A stretch of 64,000 nt of DNA from Cryobacterium sp. HLT2-28 (GCF_004402495.1 NZ_SOFH01000018.1:186001-250000), one strand, 5' to 3'; positions 9,262 through 18,462 are shown, numbered from the stretch's first letter. Made by a program: numbers and translations. The notes: a model not told the origin generated them from the letters alone.

Positions 9262-10656
9262 ATGACCAGTCCCGACGCTGGCCACGGCGCCACCGAGGTG
9301 GGCCGCGTGCTCGCCTCGGTGGCGTCATCCGAGCGCCTACGAATCGTCTCGACACTGATCCGCATCACGGGCGACTGGGACCTTTCGGAGGACTGCTTCC
9401 AAGATGCCGTCGCCCGCGCGCTGACATCGTGGCCGGAGTGCGGCCTCCCCGATAACCCCGGTGCGTGGCTCACCACCGTCTCGAAAAATCTCGTGATCGA
9501 CGCGCTACGGCGCGCGTCGACTGAACGGAACACCACCAGGCGCTACGCCCTCGAGACCGAGATCGACGCGCAGGAGCGCCTGACCGCGGCATCCGGAGGG
9601 GAAGGCAGGGAAATGCTGCCTGGCACATCCGATGACGCCCTGGACGACGACCGCCTCCGCTTGATCTTCACCTGCTGCCACCCGGCGCTCGCGATGGATG
9701 CCCGCGTCGCGCTCACTCTCCGCACCGTGGTGGGGCTAAGCGTGCGCGAGACCGCGCACGTGTTCCTGGTGACCGAACAGACCATGCAGAAGCGGCTGGT
9801 TCGGACGCGGGCGAAGATCCGCGCGGCGGGTATCCCATATCGAGTGCCACCCGCGGAAATGCTGCCCGAGCGGACTTCAGGAGTGCTCGCCGTGATCTAC
9901 CTTCTGTTCACCGAGGGATACTCGTCAGGGAGCGGCGCCGAGCTCGTGCGCTCCGCCCTCGCGGAGGAAGCGATCCGGTTGAGCCGCCTCATGGTTACCC
10001 TGACGCGGCACTCCACGCAGCTGCCCGAGGTGCTCGGACTGCTCGCACTCGAGTTGTTCCAGCAGTCCCGTGCGGGCTCTCGCATCGACGACGACGGCGA
10101 TCTGGTGCTGCTCGAAGATCAGGACCGGCGGCTCTGGGACGGAGCCGCTATCTCGGAGGGCATTGCGGTGCTTGCCTCAGCCGAGGAAGAGCGCCAGCGA
10201 CTCGGCGGAGTGCCCGGCACCTACCAGCTCCAGGCGCAGATCGCCGCGCAGCACGCGACAGCTCCGACTGCGGCGGCGACGAACTTTCACCGCATCGCCG
10301 AACTTTACGCCCGTCTCGGGCGGGTCTCTCCGTCGCCGATCATTGACCTCAACCGCGCGATCGCCGTGGCACTGGCGGAGGGGTCGGAGGCTGGGCTCGA
10401 ACTGTTGGACATCCTGGACCGCAACGCACATCTCGCCGACTACCACCTACTGCCCGCAGCCCGCGCCGACCTCCTCCGCCGCGGCGGGCGGTTCGCCGAT
10501 GCCCTGCCGCACTACATGCGCGCCCTCGAACTCGCACCCTCCGATCCGGAGCGTCGTTTCCTCCAGCGGCGGATCGACGAGATGCGGACAACCGCACAAA
10601 CTCCGTCGTCGACGGCCCCGCCTGGCGGGCCACCTATGCAGGTTGATGCCACCTGA
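9262..10656 (+). CDS. ECF42-type RNA polymerase sigma factor with long C-terminal extension
   Basis: 464 residues. Sigma region 2 lies at about 10-75 (DLSEDCFQDAVARALTSWP, PGAWLTTVSKNLVIDALRR) and region 4 at about 125-190 (DARVALTLRTVVGLSVRETA and EQTMQKRLVRTRAKIRAAG). The remaining 270 residues form the helical DUF6596/TPR-like extension typical of this group (LLFTEGYSSG, LALELFQQSR, NFHRIAELYARLGRVSPSPI, LDLNRAIAV-like IIDLNRAIAVALAEG, LPAARADLLRRGGRFADALP). This plus adjacent DGPF genes and no anti-sigma gene is the ECF42 signature. Such factors are thought to be controlled through the extension rather than by an anti-sigma factor. The ATG at 9262 is used; the longer open frame upstream overlaps the DGPF gene. 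Confidence 0.9.
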   Translation: MTSPDAGHGATEVGRVLASVASSERLRIVSTLIRITGDWDLSEDCFQDAVARALTSWPECGLPDNPGAWLTTVSKNLVIDALRRASTERNTTRRYALETEIDAQERLTAASGGEGREMLPGTSDDALDDDRLRLIFTCCHPALAMDARVALTLRTVVGLSVRETAHVFLVTEQTMQKRLVRTRAKIRAAGIPYRVPPAEMLPERTSGVLAVIYLLFTEGYSSGSGAELVRSALAEEAIRLSRLMVTLTRHSTQLPEVLGLLALELFQQSRAGSRIDDDGDLVLLEDQDRRLWDGAAISEGIAVLASAEEERQRLGGVPGTYQLQAQIAAQHATAPTAAATNFHRIAELYARLGRVSPSPIIDLNRAIAVALAEGSEAGLELLDILDRNAHLADYHLLPAARADLLRRGGRFADALPHYMRALELAPSDPERRFLQRRIDEMRTTAQTPSSTAPPGGPPMQVDAT

Positions 10657-10670
10657 CCTCATGTCGGGAA

Positions 10671-11171
10671 TCATCCAACGACCAGGTTCTGATGACCGTC
10701 GATGAGCTCGCGCACGATGTCGAGGTGGCCCGCGTGCACGGAGGTCTCCGCAAGGACGCGAAAGATGACCGCGCGCCCGTTCCGCATCGGTGGCCCATCG
10801 TAAACGCTGGCTGGGGGCACCCAGAGCGGAGGGGCGTCGAGATCGATCCTCCTGAGCACCTCGTCACTGCGGGCTATCTGCCGCTCGTACACGTTGATTG
10901 CTTCAGCACCCGCCATCGGGTCCGACGACCAGCCGTCATGAACGGCTTCGATCGCTTCCGCGTCACCACCAAGAATGGCTGATATCCAGAACATTTCGTC
11001 GTCGTATGCGAGGTGATTGAGAAGCCGGGTGATCGTCCAACCCGACGGGACGAATGCGCGATGCATGTCGTCCTCCGCCAGCCCCCTCACCGTTCTCAGC
11101 ACATGTTGTCGTTCATTCGCCAGCTGCGCGAGCAGGGGTGCATCACTCATGATCAGCACTGTTTGCTCCAT
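10671..11171 (-). CDS. DinB/DUF664-family protein
   Basis: 166 residues from ATG 11171 (an alternative ATG at 11150 overlaps the upstream stop by only eight bases). A DinB four-helix bundle with family-like histidines: WTITRLLNHLAYDDEMFW (about 45-62) and ETSVHAGHLDIVRELIDGHQ at the C-terminus, whose three His could form a metal site as in DinB/DUF664 mycothiol- or bacillithiol-linked proteins. It is convergent with the sigma factor gene (14 bases between stops) and follows the SRPBCC gene on the same strand, probably coupled to it. Substrate is unknown. Confidence 0.82.
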   Translation of the reverse strand: MEQTVLIMSDAPLLAQLANERQHVLRTVRGLAEDDMHRAFVPSGWTITRLLNHLAYDDEMFWISAILGGDAEAIEAVHDGWSSDPMAGAEAINVYERQIARSDEVLRRIDLDAPPLWVPPASVYDGPPMRNGRAVIFRVLAETSVHAGHLDIVRELIDGHQNLVVG

Positions 11172-11694
11172 CGTGCGTTCTCGTCGGTCGGCGGAGGAGA
11201 CCGGTGGTGATGGCAGTGCTGTGTGCAACTCGGGCGATGGTGGCGCTCCATCCATCGCGGGTGCCGCCCTCGATGAGGTTGCGTACATCATCATCCGCCA
11301 ACTGGTCGGGAAAGGTAACCGTGAGCGCGAGGCGAGTGCCTTCTGCGACGTCGTGGAGGTCAACGGTCACGATCGGCGCTTCGTCCTCGCGGTTTCCGGT
11401 GAGCTCAGGCCATCCTCCAGTCGCTCCCCACCGAAAGACCAACCGCTCGTTGGGTACGACCTCAAGGTATACGCCGCCGGTGGGGTATTGGAGGTCGTCA
11501 TCGACCACCATCTGTTGACGCCACACGCCGCCCACCCTGAGGTCTACCTGGATAGGCGTCGAGGGAGTGGGCATAGCGGGGTTGTAGAACCAGGCGAGGT
11601 GTTCCGGCTCGGTCCACGCCGTAAAAACTACATTGCGCGGCGCGGGCACGACGCGGGACAGGGTGAAGCTTCGTTCAGTTCGTGTCTGAGACAT
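11143..11694 (-). CDS. SRPBCC/AHSA1-family protein
   Basis: 183 residues. START-like fold: ERSFTLSRVVPAPRNVVFTA near the N-terminus, WTEPEHLAWFYNP, DLRVGGVWRQQMV, YLEVVPNERLVFRWG and a C-terminal helix near RDGWSATIARVAH. Such proteins bind hydrophobic ligands, or in the AHSA1 subgroup relate to Hsp90 activators; the bacterial members are mostly uncharacterised and often accompany DinB or ArsR genes. AAGGAG lies seven bases before the second of two adjacent ATG codons, so 11694 is preferred over 11697. The last 25-30 residues (TGLLRRPTRTHDG onward) do not look like the family and may result from a 3' frameshift. Confidence 0.83.
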   Translation of the reverse strand: MSQTRTERSFTLSRVVPAPRNVVFTAWTEPEHLAWFYNPAMPTPSTPIQVDLRVGGVWRQQMVVDDDLQYPTGGVYLEVVPNERLVFRWGATGGWPELTGNREDEAPIVTVDLHDVAEGTRLALTVTFPDQLADDDVRNLIEGGTRDGWSATIARVAHSTAITTGLLRRPTRTHDGANSADHE

Positions 11695-11697
11695 CAT

Positions 11698-12049
11698 CGC
11701 GCTCCTTCAGATTGTCAGAGGTGAAATTCGTGGCTGGGGCCAATCATGAGGTGCTTTTCGAGACCGCCTGAACGCGATTCGAAGAACTGGCGTAAGGCAC
11801 CATACATTGTCCACTGCTGGAAGCGACGACGGATTCAAGCGGCAGTACCGCCATTGAGCGGTCCAAGTCAGGCCGACCGTCGAGTTGCACCGACGGATTC
11901 CGAGGGCAGGGCGCGGACAGGCACGAGGGCATGAACCGTTGGGTGAGGCACTGGCCCAGATCTCTCGCGCCTAGTGCGTCCCCGTTGGGGCGAGATCCGC
12001 TCCACCAATGGCCCATGTGATCCAACCGCGCCTGTGCCATTCTCAGGAG
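11698..12049. other. intergenic region inside the island, no gene seen
   Basis: About 350 bases between the divergent SRPBCC and GNAT genes. Frames on both strands are open for up to about 120 codons but give compositionally random peptides with no recognisable motif. The two divergent promoters must lie here. Confidence 0.5.
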
Positions 12050-12667
12050 ATGGATTGGCCTCAACCTGAACCGGTCTGCTCTGAGCGGCTCCTGCTTGAA
12101 CCACTCGCGGTGGACCATGCAGCTTCGATGGTCGACGTTCTGGCCGACCCGTCGCTATACGAGTACACCGGCGGCGAAGCCCCGTCATTAGACGTGCTCC
12201 ACAGCAGATATGCCGCACAGATCGTGGGGCAGTCTGATGACGGTTCCCAATGGTGGGTGAACTGGATAGTCACCTACCGAGACACCGGTGAGCCGGCCGG
12301 TTTCGTGCAGGCAACCGTCGCGTGCGACGGTTCAATGCTCGTTGCTGAGATCGCCTGGGTCATTTCGCCGAGGCTCCAAGGCCAAGGCATAGCCTCCGAA
12401 GCCACCCAGATGATGATCGGATGGTTGCGAGCACACGAGGTTAACCGTTTCGTCGCACATATCCATCCGGAGCACCAGGCCTCGATGGGCGTCGCTCGAA
12501 ATCAAGCACTACGCCCGACCTCCACCGAGAAAGACGGCGAGACCCGGTGGGTGTCCTCACAAACGCCGAACGCCCCTAACACTCCGGAGAGGGTTGCCTT
12601 GTGCACTCAGTACGCGGAGGCATTGCGGAGCGGACGGGCCACTTACACTTCCCGAACATCATGGTGA
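12050..12667 (+). CDS. GNAT-family N-acetyltransferase
   Basis: 205 residues from ATG 12050 (or 219 from ATG 12008; neither has a well-spaced ribosome-binding site). RimJ/RimL-like N-terminus SERLLLEPLAVDHAASMVDV, acetyl-CoA loop ISPRLQGQGIASEATQMM (motif A, Q/RxxGxG/A) and HPEHQASMGVARN (motif B). Acceptor substrate is unknown. After RWVS the last 35 residues diverge from the family. Codon use is less G/C-biased than outside the island, in line with foreign origin. It is the last island gene, ending 86 bases before the right repeat. Confidence 0.85.
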   Translation: MDWPQPEPVCSERLLLEPLAVDHAASMVDVLADPSLYEYTGGEAPSLDVLHSRYAAQIVGQSDDGSQWWVNWIVTYRDTGEPAGFVQATVACDGSMLVAEIAWVISPRLQGQGIASEATQMMIGWLRAHEVNRFVAHIHPEHQASMGVARNQALRPTSTEKDGETRWVSSQTPNAPNTPERVALCTQYAEALRSGRATYTSRTSW

Positions 12668-12752
12668 TTCAGAACCCTCGGAGGTGACCCAAGAACGTTG
12701 AAAATACGCGGAAGTTGGCCCGGACTGAGGCCTCGACTGGGGTGGAACTAGA

Positions 12753-12776
12753 GTTCGAGTCCCAGTGGGGGCACCA
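12753..12776 (+). repeat. attR-like direct repeat
   Basis: An exact 24-base copy of tRNA-Leu positions 8144-8167 including CCA, with no tRNA body before it. It marks the right end of the island; native chromosome resumes with the LysR gene. Confidence 0.85.
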
Positions 12777-12788
12777 CGCAAGCCGGCG

Positions 12789-13679
12789 TCAGCGCGCCGC
12801 GACCTCGCCGGGGAGGGCGAGGTCGACGAAGGCGCGCACCGCCGCCGACACCCGCCTGCTGCGGGACGCCGCCAGGTAGACGGTGAACTCCGGCACGTTC
12901 GCGACCGGGAGCCGCCGCACGCCGCGGGCGTCGCGTGCGGCGAACTCCGGCAGCAGGGCGACGCCGAGGCCGTTGGCGACATATTCGGCGGCGGTGCCGA
13001 TGTCGGAGACCTCGATCATCACCCTCCGTTCGACGCCGGCCACGGTGAACGCGTCGTCGACGATCCCGCGGCTGGCATAGCCGGGGGGAAGGTCGATGAA
13101 CTCCTCCCGGGCGAGACCGTCGAGTTCGACCGGGCGGGCGGAGGCGAGCCGGTGGTCGTCCGGCACGACCAGCACCATCGGCGACGACGCGATCGGCCGG
13201 GCGATCAGCGCCCCCGGCACCGGTCCGCTCAGGGCGAGGAAGGCCAGGTCGAGCTCGCCGGAGGCCAGGTCGTCGACCAGCCCGGCCGACCCGCGCCGGG
13301 CGGCCCGCAGGCGCACGCCGACGCCTGGATGCCCGGTGCGGAACAGGCCGAGCAGCCCGGGGACGTCGACGAGGGTGACCGAGGTCATCAGCCCGATCAC
13401 GATTGAGCCGGTGATGGCGTGCGTGCTCTGCTGGGCGGCGTCGCGCACCTCGTTCACGGCGTCGAGCGCCTCCCGCACCTTGGGCAGGAGCAGGTCGCCC
13501 GTGGAGGTGAGCCGGATCTGACGGCGGCTGCGGTCGAAGAGTTCGACGCCGAGTTCGCTCTCGAGCGACCTCACCCCGGCCGACACGGCGGACTGGGCGA
13601 TGGTGAGCCGGTCGGCGGCGCGGGTGAAGTTCAGTTCAGCGGCGACGGCGCTGAAGAATTCGAGCTGGCGGAGGTCCAT
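12789..13679 (-). CDS. LysR-family regulator, AlsR-like
   Basis: 296 residues. N-terminal winged helix-turn-helix (1-60: [41 protein letters not shown]) and a periplasmic-binding-protein-like effector domain (about 90-290). Divergent to alsS-budA with 115 bases between, the same layout as alsR-alsSD in Bacillus, so it likely activates acetoin synthesis in response to acetate or low pH; that role is inference from context. Its 3' end lies 12 bases from the island's right repeat and is not disrupted. Confidence 0.88.
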   Translation of the reverse strand: MDLRQLEFFSAVAAELNFTRAADRLTIAQSAVSAGVRSLESELGVELFDRSRRQIRLTSTGDLLLPKVREALDAVNEVRDAAQQSTHAITGSIVIGLMTSVTLVDVPGLLGLFRTGHPGVGVRLRAARRGSAGLVDDLASGELDLAFLALSGPVPGALIARPIASSPMVLVVPDDHRLASARPVELDGLAREEFIDLPPGYASRGIVDDAFTVAGVERRVMIEVSDIGTAAEYVANGLGVALLPEFAARDARGVRRLPVANVPEFTVYLAASRSRRVSAAVRAFVDLALPGEVAAR

Positions 13680-13703
13680 CCGCCAATCATCTCATTCGGA
13701 GAT

Positions 13704-13721
13704 TGATGGCATCCGTCATCG
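13704..13721. promoter_or_regulatory. candidate LysR operator in the alsR-alsS intergenic region
   Basis: The sequence TGATGGCATCCGTCATCG contains inverted GATG/CATC half-sites and lies between the divergent promoters. LysR proteins bind interrupted palindromes of this kind. The core GGCATCCG is also a hexamer common across the window, so the match may be chance. Confidence 0.3.
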
Positions 13722-13794
13722 GCGTTGTTTCCTATCGGTCGGCGAGGGACGATTAATGCAGGCGCCGGACTTTCGGCGCCAGGAGGCAGGCACC

Positions 13795-15546
13795 ATGACG
13801 AACCCATCCGTACGCAACGACGAAGTGACGGATGCCGCGCATGCGCCGGCAGACCCGGTCACGCCCTACGGCGCCGGCACCGCTGCCCTGTCGCGCCGTT
13901 CCGCCGACCGGGTCGTCGAGTGCCTCACGGCCTACGGCGTCAAGTGGGTGTTCGGAGTTCCCGGCGCCAAGATCGACCCGGTCTACGATTCCCTCGTCGA
14001 CGCCGGCCCCGAGCTGATCGTCTGCCGGCACGAGCAGAACGCCGCGTTCATGGCCGCGGCGGTCGGCCGGCTGAGCGGCCACCCCGGCGTCGTGCTCGTC
14101 ACGAGCGGCCCGGGCACCTCCAACCTGGCGACCGGCCTGCTCACCGCGACGACCGAGGGGGACCCGATGGTCGCCCTGTGCGGCGCCGTCCCTCGCGCCG
14201 ACCGTCTCAAGCGCACCCACCAGTCGATGGACGCCGTCGGCATGCTCTCCGCCGTGACGAAATCCGCCGGCGAGGTCAGCGTCGCGGACAACGTGCCGGA
14301 GGCCATCGCCAACGCCTTCCGGCAGGCGACCCAGGAGCCCAAGGGCGCCGCCGCGGTCGTACTGCCCTACGACGTGCTCGTCGACTCGACCACGGTCACG
14401 ATGAAGAACCCGCACTGGGTGCCGCAGCTGGGCGCCGCCCCGGCCGAGAGCGTGCAGCGCGCCGCCGCCCTGCTGCAGAACGCGACCTTCCCCGTCATCC
14501 TCGCCGGCGCCCGCTCGGGCTCCGACCGCGCCACCGCGGCCGTGCGCCGGCTGCTCGGCGTGGCGGGCCTGCCCGTGGTCGAGACCTTCCAGGCCGCCGG
14601 GGTCATCTCGCACGAGCTCGAAGAGCACTACCTGGGCCGGGTGGGCCTGTTCCGCAACCAGCCAGGGGACATCCTGCTGCACAAGGCCGACGTGATCCTG
14701 GCCGTCGGCTATGACTTCGTCGAATACGAACCGTCGAAGTGGAACAAGGACCACCAGCGGGTGATCATCCACCTCGACGAGCTCGCGGCCGACCTCGACG
14801 ACTACTACCGCCCGACGGTCGAGCTTCGCGGCGATGTCGCCGAGACCCTCGACGCGCTCGCCCGCCAGATCGACGGGCTCAGCCTGCCCGCGGCGGCGGC
14901 CGCGGTGGTCGCCGAGCAGCGCTCTCGCCTCGCCCAGGCCGACCAGGCGACCGGCCACGACGAAACCGAGGGCGTGCACCCGGCCGAGCTGACCCTGATG
15001 ATGCGCGAGCTGCTGCCCGACAACACCACGGTGCTCTGCGACGTCGGCTCGCACTACATCTACATGGCCAGGCATTTCCGCACCTATCACCCGCGCACCC
15101 TGTTGTTCTCGAACGGGCAGCAGACCCTCGGCGTCGCCCTGCCCTGGGCGATCGCGGCCACCCTGGTGCGGCCGGGCACCCCGGTGGTGTCCGTGTCCGG
15201 CGACGGCGGCTTCCTCTACTCCGCCATGGAACTCGAGACGGCCGTGCGGCTCGGTTCGACCTTCACGCACGTGATCTTCAACGACGGAAGCTACGACATG
15301 GTCGCGTTCCAGCAGCAGGGCAAGTACGGTCGCACCTCCGGGGTGCAGCTGGGCGACTACGACGTGGTCGGCTACGCCGAGTCGTTCGGCGCGCACGGCT
15401 ACCAGGTGACCCACCTCGCCGACTTCGCCGCCGTGCTGGCCACGGCCATGGCCGAGCCGGGCCCGAGCATCATCGACGTGCGGGTCGACTACCGCAACAA
15501 TAGAGACGAACTGATGGCAGACCTGGAAAGCGATGTGCTGCAATGA
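13795..15546 (+). CDS. alsS: acetolactate synthase, catabolic type
   Basis: A 583-residue thiamine-diphosphate enzyme joining two pyruvates to alpha-acetolactate with CO2 release. N-terminal PYR domain with catalytic Glu80 (CRHEQNAAF) and [12 protein letters not shown]; central domain; C-terminal PP domain with GDG at 469-471 and the following NDGSYDMV completing the ThDP-Mg motif. AGGAGGCAG lies upstream of the ATG. About 35 N-terminal residues precede the conserved [20 protein letters not shown]. Absence of a regulatory small-subunit gene and fusion by ATGA overlap to budA mark the acetoin (catabolic) role, not branched-chain amino acid synthesis. Confidence 0.93.
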   Translation: MTNPSVRNDEVTDAAHAPADPVTPYGAGTAALSRRSADRVVECLTAYGVKWVFGVPGAKIDPVYDSLVDAGPELIVCRHEQNAAFMAAAVGRLSGHPGVVLVTSGPGTSNLATGLLTATTEGDPMVALCGAVPRADRLKRTHQSMDAVGMLSAVTKSAGEVSVADNVPEAIANAFRQATQEPKGAAAVVLPYDVLVDSTTVTMKNPHWVPQLGAAPAESVQRAAALLQNATFPVILAGARSGSDRATAAVRRLLGVAGLPVVETFQAAGVISHELEEHYLGRVGLFRNQPGDILLHKADVILAVGYDFVEYEPSKWNKDHQRVIIHLDELAADLDDYYRPTVELRGDVAETLDALARQIDGLSLPAAAAAVVAEQRSRLAQADQATGHDETEGVHPAELTLMMRELLPDNTTVLCDVGSHYIYMARHFRTYHPRTLLFSNGQQTLGVALPWAIAATLVRPGTPVVSVSGDGGFLYSAMELETAVRLGSTFTHVIFNDGSYDMVAFQQQGKYGRTSGVQLGDYDVVGYAESFGAHGYQVTHLADFAAVLATAMAEPGPSIIDVRVDYRNNRDELMADLESDVLQ

Positions 15547-16274
15547 GCGAGATGACCGTGTCCCGGCACGAGATCTTCCAGACGAGCCTGATGAGCGCCC
15601 TGCTCGACGGCGTGTACGAGGGCGAGATGACCGTGCGCGACCTGCTCGGCCACGGCAGCTTCGGCATCGGCACCTTCAACGGGCTCGACGGCGAAATGCT
15701 CATCGTCGACGGCAGCTGCTACCAGCTGCGCGCCGACGGCGGGGTGACGAAGGCCGACCTCGGCGCTCACACCCCGTACGCGGTCGTCACCAACTTCGTG
15801 CCGCACATCGAGAGCGAGCTGCCGCCCGGCGTGCTGCGCGCCGAGGCGTCCGACGTGATCGACCGGTTGACGGCATCCGAGAACTACATGTACGCGCTGC
15901 GCATCGACGGCGACTTCGAGTGGATCCGGATGCGCACCGTCGTCAAGCAGCAGAAACCGTACCGGCCGATGGTCGAGGCGACCGATGAGGACCGGGTCGT
16001 CGAGCTGCACGACGTCACCGGCGTCGTCGTCGGCTTCCGCACCCCGCTCTACGAGCAGGGCATCGGCGTGCCCGGCTGCCACGCGCACTTCATCACCGAC
16101 GACCGCACGGCCGGCGGGCACGTGCTCGACTTCAAGCTGCGCACCGGTCGCGCGGCCCTGTGCCTCGGCACCGACCTCCGGCTGCAACTGCCGCTGACGG
16201 ATGCCTTCCGCGACGCCAATCTCGCACCGGAGGACCTCGCCAGGCAGCTGCTCAAGACCGAGTCGCACGCGTAG
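15543..16274 (+). CDS. budA: alpha-acetolactate decarboxylase
   Basis: A 243-residue zinc enzyme turning alpha-acetolactate into acetoin, the second step after AlsS. N-terminal ISQTSL-like [37 protein letters not shown], and the zinc cluster His180, His182 and His193 ([16 protein letters not shown]). Length is normal for the family (about 240-260). The ATG overlaps the alsS stop (ATGA), so both are made together. The next gene, convergent, begins 18 bases after its stop, with no terminator seen. Confidence 0.95.
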   Translation: MSEMTVSRHEIFQTSLMSALLDGVYEGEMTVRDLLGHGSFGIGTFNGLDGEMLIVDGSCYQLRADGGVTKADLGAHTPYAVVTNFVPHIESELPPGVLRAEASDVIDRLTASENYMYALRIDGDFEWIRMRTVVKQQKPYRPMVEATDEDRVVELHDVTGVVVGFRTPLYEQGIGVPGCHAHFITDDRTAGGHVLDFKLRTGRAALCLGTDLRLQLPLTDAFRDANLAPEDLARQLLKTESHA

Positions 16275-16292
16275 GGCAGGAATGTCGCCCCG

Positions 16293-16778
16293 TCAGCCGG
16301 GGAGCGCGAGCGGTAGGGTGGCGAGCACGGTCCGACCGCCCCTGTCCGCCCGGGGTGCCATGTCGACCAGCGCGAGCTGGGTCAGGGAGAACACGTCGCC
16401 TTCGTTGACCCGCCCTGAACGCTTGACGGTCACATGCGCCCGGAAGCCGGGGCCGGTGAATGCCGGCTCGTCGGGTGACGCGGCGAACGGCCGGACCGCA
16501 TCGATCAGCCTCCGGTGCAGCGTGGTCAGGGCTGGGTTCGGGGTGATGACCGTCACGGGGATGTCCTCCCGGCGCCCGAACAGCTCGTCGAGGCCGGCCG
16601 TCGCGGTCAGGGCAGCCTGGCCGGCGGTGGCTGCGGCGATCACGTCGGCGATCTGGGCGGCCCAGGCATCCGTGTAGAACGGCGGCAGCACGGTGATGTG
16701 CGGCGGCCAGTCCGGCACCAGGAAGCTCTCACCGGTGTGGAGCGGTGTGAGCGGGAGGACGACGACGAGCCGGGACAT
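16293..16778 (-). CDS. 2'-5' RNA ligase / 2H phosphoesterase-family protein
   Basis: 161 residues with the two HxT motifs that define the 2H superfamily: PPHITVLPPF (about 25-34) and FRAHVTVKRSGR (about 112-123). Members act as cyclic phosphodiesterases or RNA ligases on 2'-5' linkages; the cellular substrate here cannot be told. The ATG has no ribosome-binding site but a TAGACT -10 element six bases upstream, suggesting a leaderless transcript. Confidence 0.85.
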   Translation of the reverse strand: MSRLVVVLPLTPLHTGESFLVPDWPPHITVLPPFYTDAWAAQIADVIAAATAGQAALTATAGLDELFGRREDIPVTVITPNPALTTLHRRLIDAVRPFAASPDEPAFTGPGFRAHVTVKRSGRVNEGDVFSLTQLALVDMAPRADRGGRTVLATLPLALPG

Positions 16779-16784
16779 GGGCCG

Positions 16785-16790
16785 AGTCTA
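16785..16790 (-). promoter_or_regulatory. -10 element (TAGACT), leaderless type
   Basis: On the minus strand TAGACT ends six bases before the ATG at 16778. Confidence 0.5.
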
Positions 16791-16889
16791 GGCGGCGGGC
16801 GCGCGGTGGGTTGCGGTCGAGCATTCGGGGGAGCGAGCAAGCAAGCGAGCGCTGTGCCCTCGCGGCTCGCCGCGCCCGATACGGCCGCC

Positions 16890-16915
16890 GGTGATCGAGC
16901 CTGTCGAGATCCCGC
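16890..16915 (+). repeat. dispersed REP-like element, copy 1
   Basis: Consensus GGTGRTCGAGCCYGWCGAGAYC followed by CCGC. Other copies are at 36078-36099 (inverted), 36100-36126, 44240-44266, and a degenerate one at 18443-18462. It contains TCGAGCC and CGAGA half-palindromes. All copies are intergenic. Confidence 0.7.
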
Positions 16916-16918
16916 AGG

Positions 16919-18286
16919 TCAGAACGGGGCGGGCTCTGGTTCAGGCGGGTCGGGCGGTTCGGTCTCGTCTGGTGCGGGTTTCTGCGGTGGTGGTACGGCA
17001 TTCGTGGCGGGCAGGGTGGTGTGGATGAGGATGGCGGGTTCGGTGGTGAAGGTGCGTCCGGTCGGGGTGGTCCAGTGCAGGAACCCGTCGGGCAGGTGTG
17101 TCACGGTCCACCCGGTCTCGCTCTTGAGGGAATGGCAGCCGCCACAGAGATTCGCAAGATTGTCGTGGGCGGTGAGGCCGTCGAATTGCCAATCCAGCGA
17201 ATGGTCCAGATCGCAGCGCCCCGCGGGGTTGTTGCAGCCGGGGAAGCGGCAGGTCTCATCGCGCAACCTAAGCCATTTCTTGAGCGGTTTCGGGACTTTG
17301 TAGCGGTCGCGGCCGACGGAGAGCACGACGCCGGTCTCGGGGTGGGTGAGTAGCCGGGTGAATCCGGTCGCCCCACCGGCGAGTTTCCGGGCCGTCTCCG
17401 GGTCGATCGGCCCGTAGCCTTCGAGGTGTCCAGGTTCCTCGGACTGGCCCATCAGGGTCAGTACCGGGACGGTCACGTTCACCGTGGCCCGGATCCCGAC
17501 GCCGACCCCGACGCCGACCCCGCCGCTGACGCCTCCGCTGCCGCCGGTGGTGCCGCTTGTGGCGCTGGTGGGGGTGACGCCGTCCAGGAGCAGGTCGGTG
17601 AGCACATCCGCCCGCAACTGGGTGAGGGTGCGGGTTTCGGTCGGGCACTGCAGGCTTTGCGCGGTGACGCTGACCCGCAGGTGTGCGGCGGTGACGCGTT
17701 CGGCGGTGTCGTAGAGCCAGAGCGACGCCATCCCGTCGGCGTCGGCCTCGATCAGCACCTTCCGGTCGAGCAGGGAGATCGTGTGCCGGGCCAGGATCGT
17801 CTCCGGGTGCAGGCGTTCGCGGAGCACGCGGGCTTTGTACTTCAGCTTCGCGGCGGTCAGGTGCCCGGCGGTGCGGAGCAGCGCCGCCTCAAACCCGGGC
17901 TTGCCCGCGGCCGGGATCGTCCATGCCTGCCGCACCAAAACCTGCGCGTGCCGGTAGCTGATCTCCCCGGCGGCCAGGGCGGCCCGGGTTGCGGGCAGGT
18001 CGTCGGCCAGGGCCGTGCTCTCCGCGATCAGGGTTTCCGCGGTGCGTTGCGGCAACCGCAATGTCACGGCGAGTTCGCTGACGAACTCCCGCTCGGCGAC
18101 CATTGCCGCCGTCCACCGGCCGCCTGGACTGGCCTCGGCGGGGGTGGTGGCTTCGCTGAACCGGCGGGCCTCATCGACCTGCGCGGCCCGCCGGGCGAAC
18201 GCGGCTGCGATCTCCCGATCGGTCGCCGCGATCGCGTCGAACCGGGAGCCGAGGCCCTCCTGCCGGGCGATGAAAGCTGCTGTCAT
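16919..18286 (-). CDS. DUF222 / HNH endonuclease domain protein (13E12-type)
   Basis: 455 residues from ATG 18286 (a GTG at 18340 and ATG at 18316 are possible). Helical DUF222 region (about 30-270) then an HNH nuclease domain: CRFPGCNN, CDLDHSLDW, HDNLANLCGGCHSLKS (about 345-395), with Cys pairs and the catalytic His of DLDH. The C-terminus is Pro/Glu-rich. A Gly/Val tract (about 250-265) arises from a short 12-bp tandem repeat near 17492-17520. These proteins exist in many paralogous copies in actinobacteria; their role is not established and they resemble mobile-intron HNH nucleases only in the metal-binding motif. Confidence 0.85.
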   Translation of the reverse strand: MTAAFIARQEGLGSRFDAIAATDREIAAAFARRAAQVDEARRFSEATTPAEASPGGRWTAAMVAEREFVSELAVTLRLPQRTAETLIAESTALADDLPATRAALAAGEISYRHAQVLVRQAWTIPAAGKPGFEAALLRTAGHLTAAKLKYKARVLRERLHPETILARHTISLLDRKVLIEADADGMASLWLYDTAERVTAAHLRVSVTAQSLQCPTETRTLTQLRADVLTDLLLDGVTPTSATSGTTGGSGGVSGGVGVGVGVGIRATVNVTVPVLTLMGQSEEPGHLEGYGPIDPETARKLAGGATGFTRLLTHPETGVVLSVGRDRYKVPKPLKKWLRLRDETCRFPGCNNPAGRCDLDHSLDWQFDGLTAHDNLANLCGGCHSLKSETGWTVTHLPDGFLHWTTPTGRTFTTEPAILIHTTLPATNAVPPPQKPAPDETEPPDPPEPEPAPF

Positions 18287-18442
18287 ACCGGTCACACTAC
18301 GGGCAGCCACCGACATTCCCAGGCCCGAAACCGGCCCCACGGAGCGACTGTGGATAACCTGATCACACCGGTTATGTGGAGGAGAACACGTTGCCCGCCG
18401 GGGCGGTATTTCGAACCCGCTCGGGTGGCATCCGAGGTCGGG

Positions 18443-18462
18443 GTGTCGACAAGATCGACCAC
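18443..18462 (-). repeat. degenerate copy of the REP-like element
   Basis: On the minus strand 17 of 20 bases match GTGGTCGAGCCTGTCGAGAC. It lies in the 265-base gap between the DUF222 and aldo/keto reductase genes, which otherwise shows nothing. Confidence 0.4.

Larger units (their letters stand above)
8168..12776. mobile_element. genomic island in tRNA-Leu, no integrase found
   Basis: About 4.6 kb bounded by two exact 24-bp copies of the tRNA-Leu 3' end. Base composition inside is visibly lower in G+C than either flank, most clearly at 8230-8460 and 11700-12700, and several rare codons appear. The cargo is two YCII/DGPF proteins, an ECF42-like sigma factor, DinB/DUF664, SRPBCC and GNAT proteins. 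No recombinase, relaxase or phage gene is present in any frame I could read, so it is either a decayed element, one moved by an enzyme in trans, or a remnant left after internal deletion. The right copy ends only 12 bases before the stop codon of the LysR gene. Confidence 0.75.

Noticed and set aside
11744..12118. Minus-strand 124-residue gene in the island gap
   Set aside because: No recognisable motif, random composition, overlaps the GNAT gene start.
12753..12776. A second tRNA gene at the right end of the island
   Set aside because: Only the 3' 24 bases are present; no D arm, anticodon arm or acceptor 5' strand precedes them.
17490..17530. Hypervariable tandem repeat in the DUF222 gene
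   Set aside because: Only about two imperfect 12-bp units; codes for an ordinary Gly/Val linker.
16919..18286. The DUF222/HNH gene as a transposon or intron nuclease
   Set aside because: No terminal repeats, target duplication or intron boundaries surround it; such genes are ordinary multi-copy actinobacterial genes.
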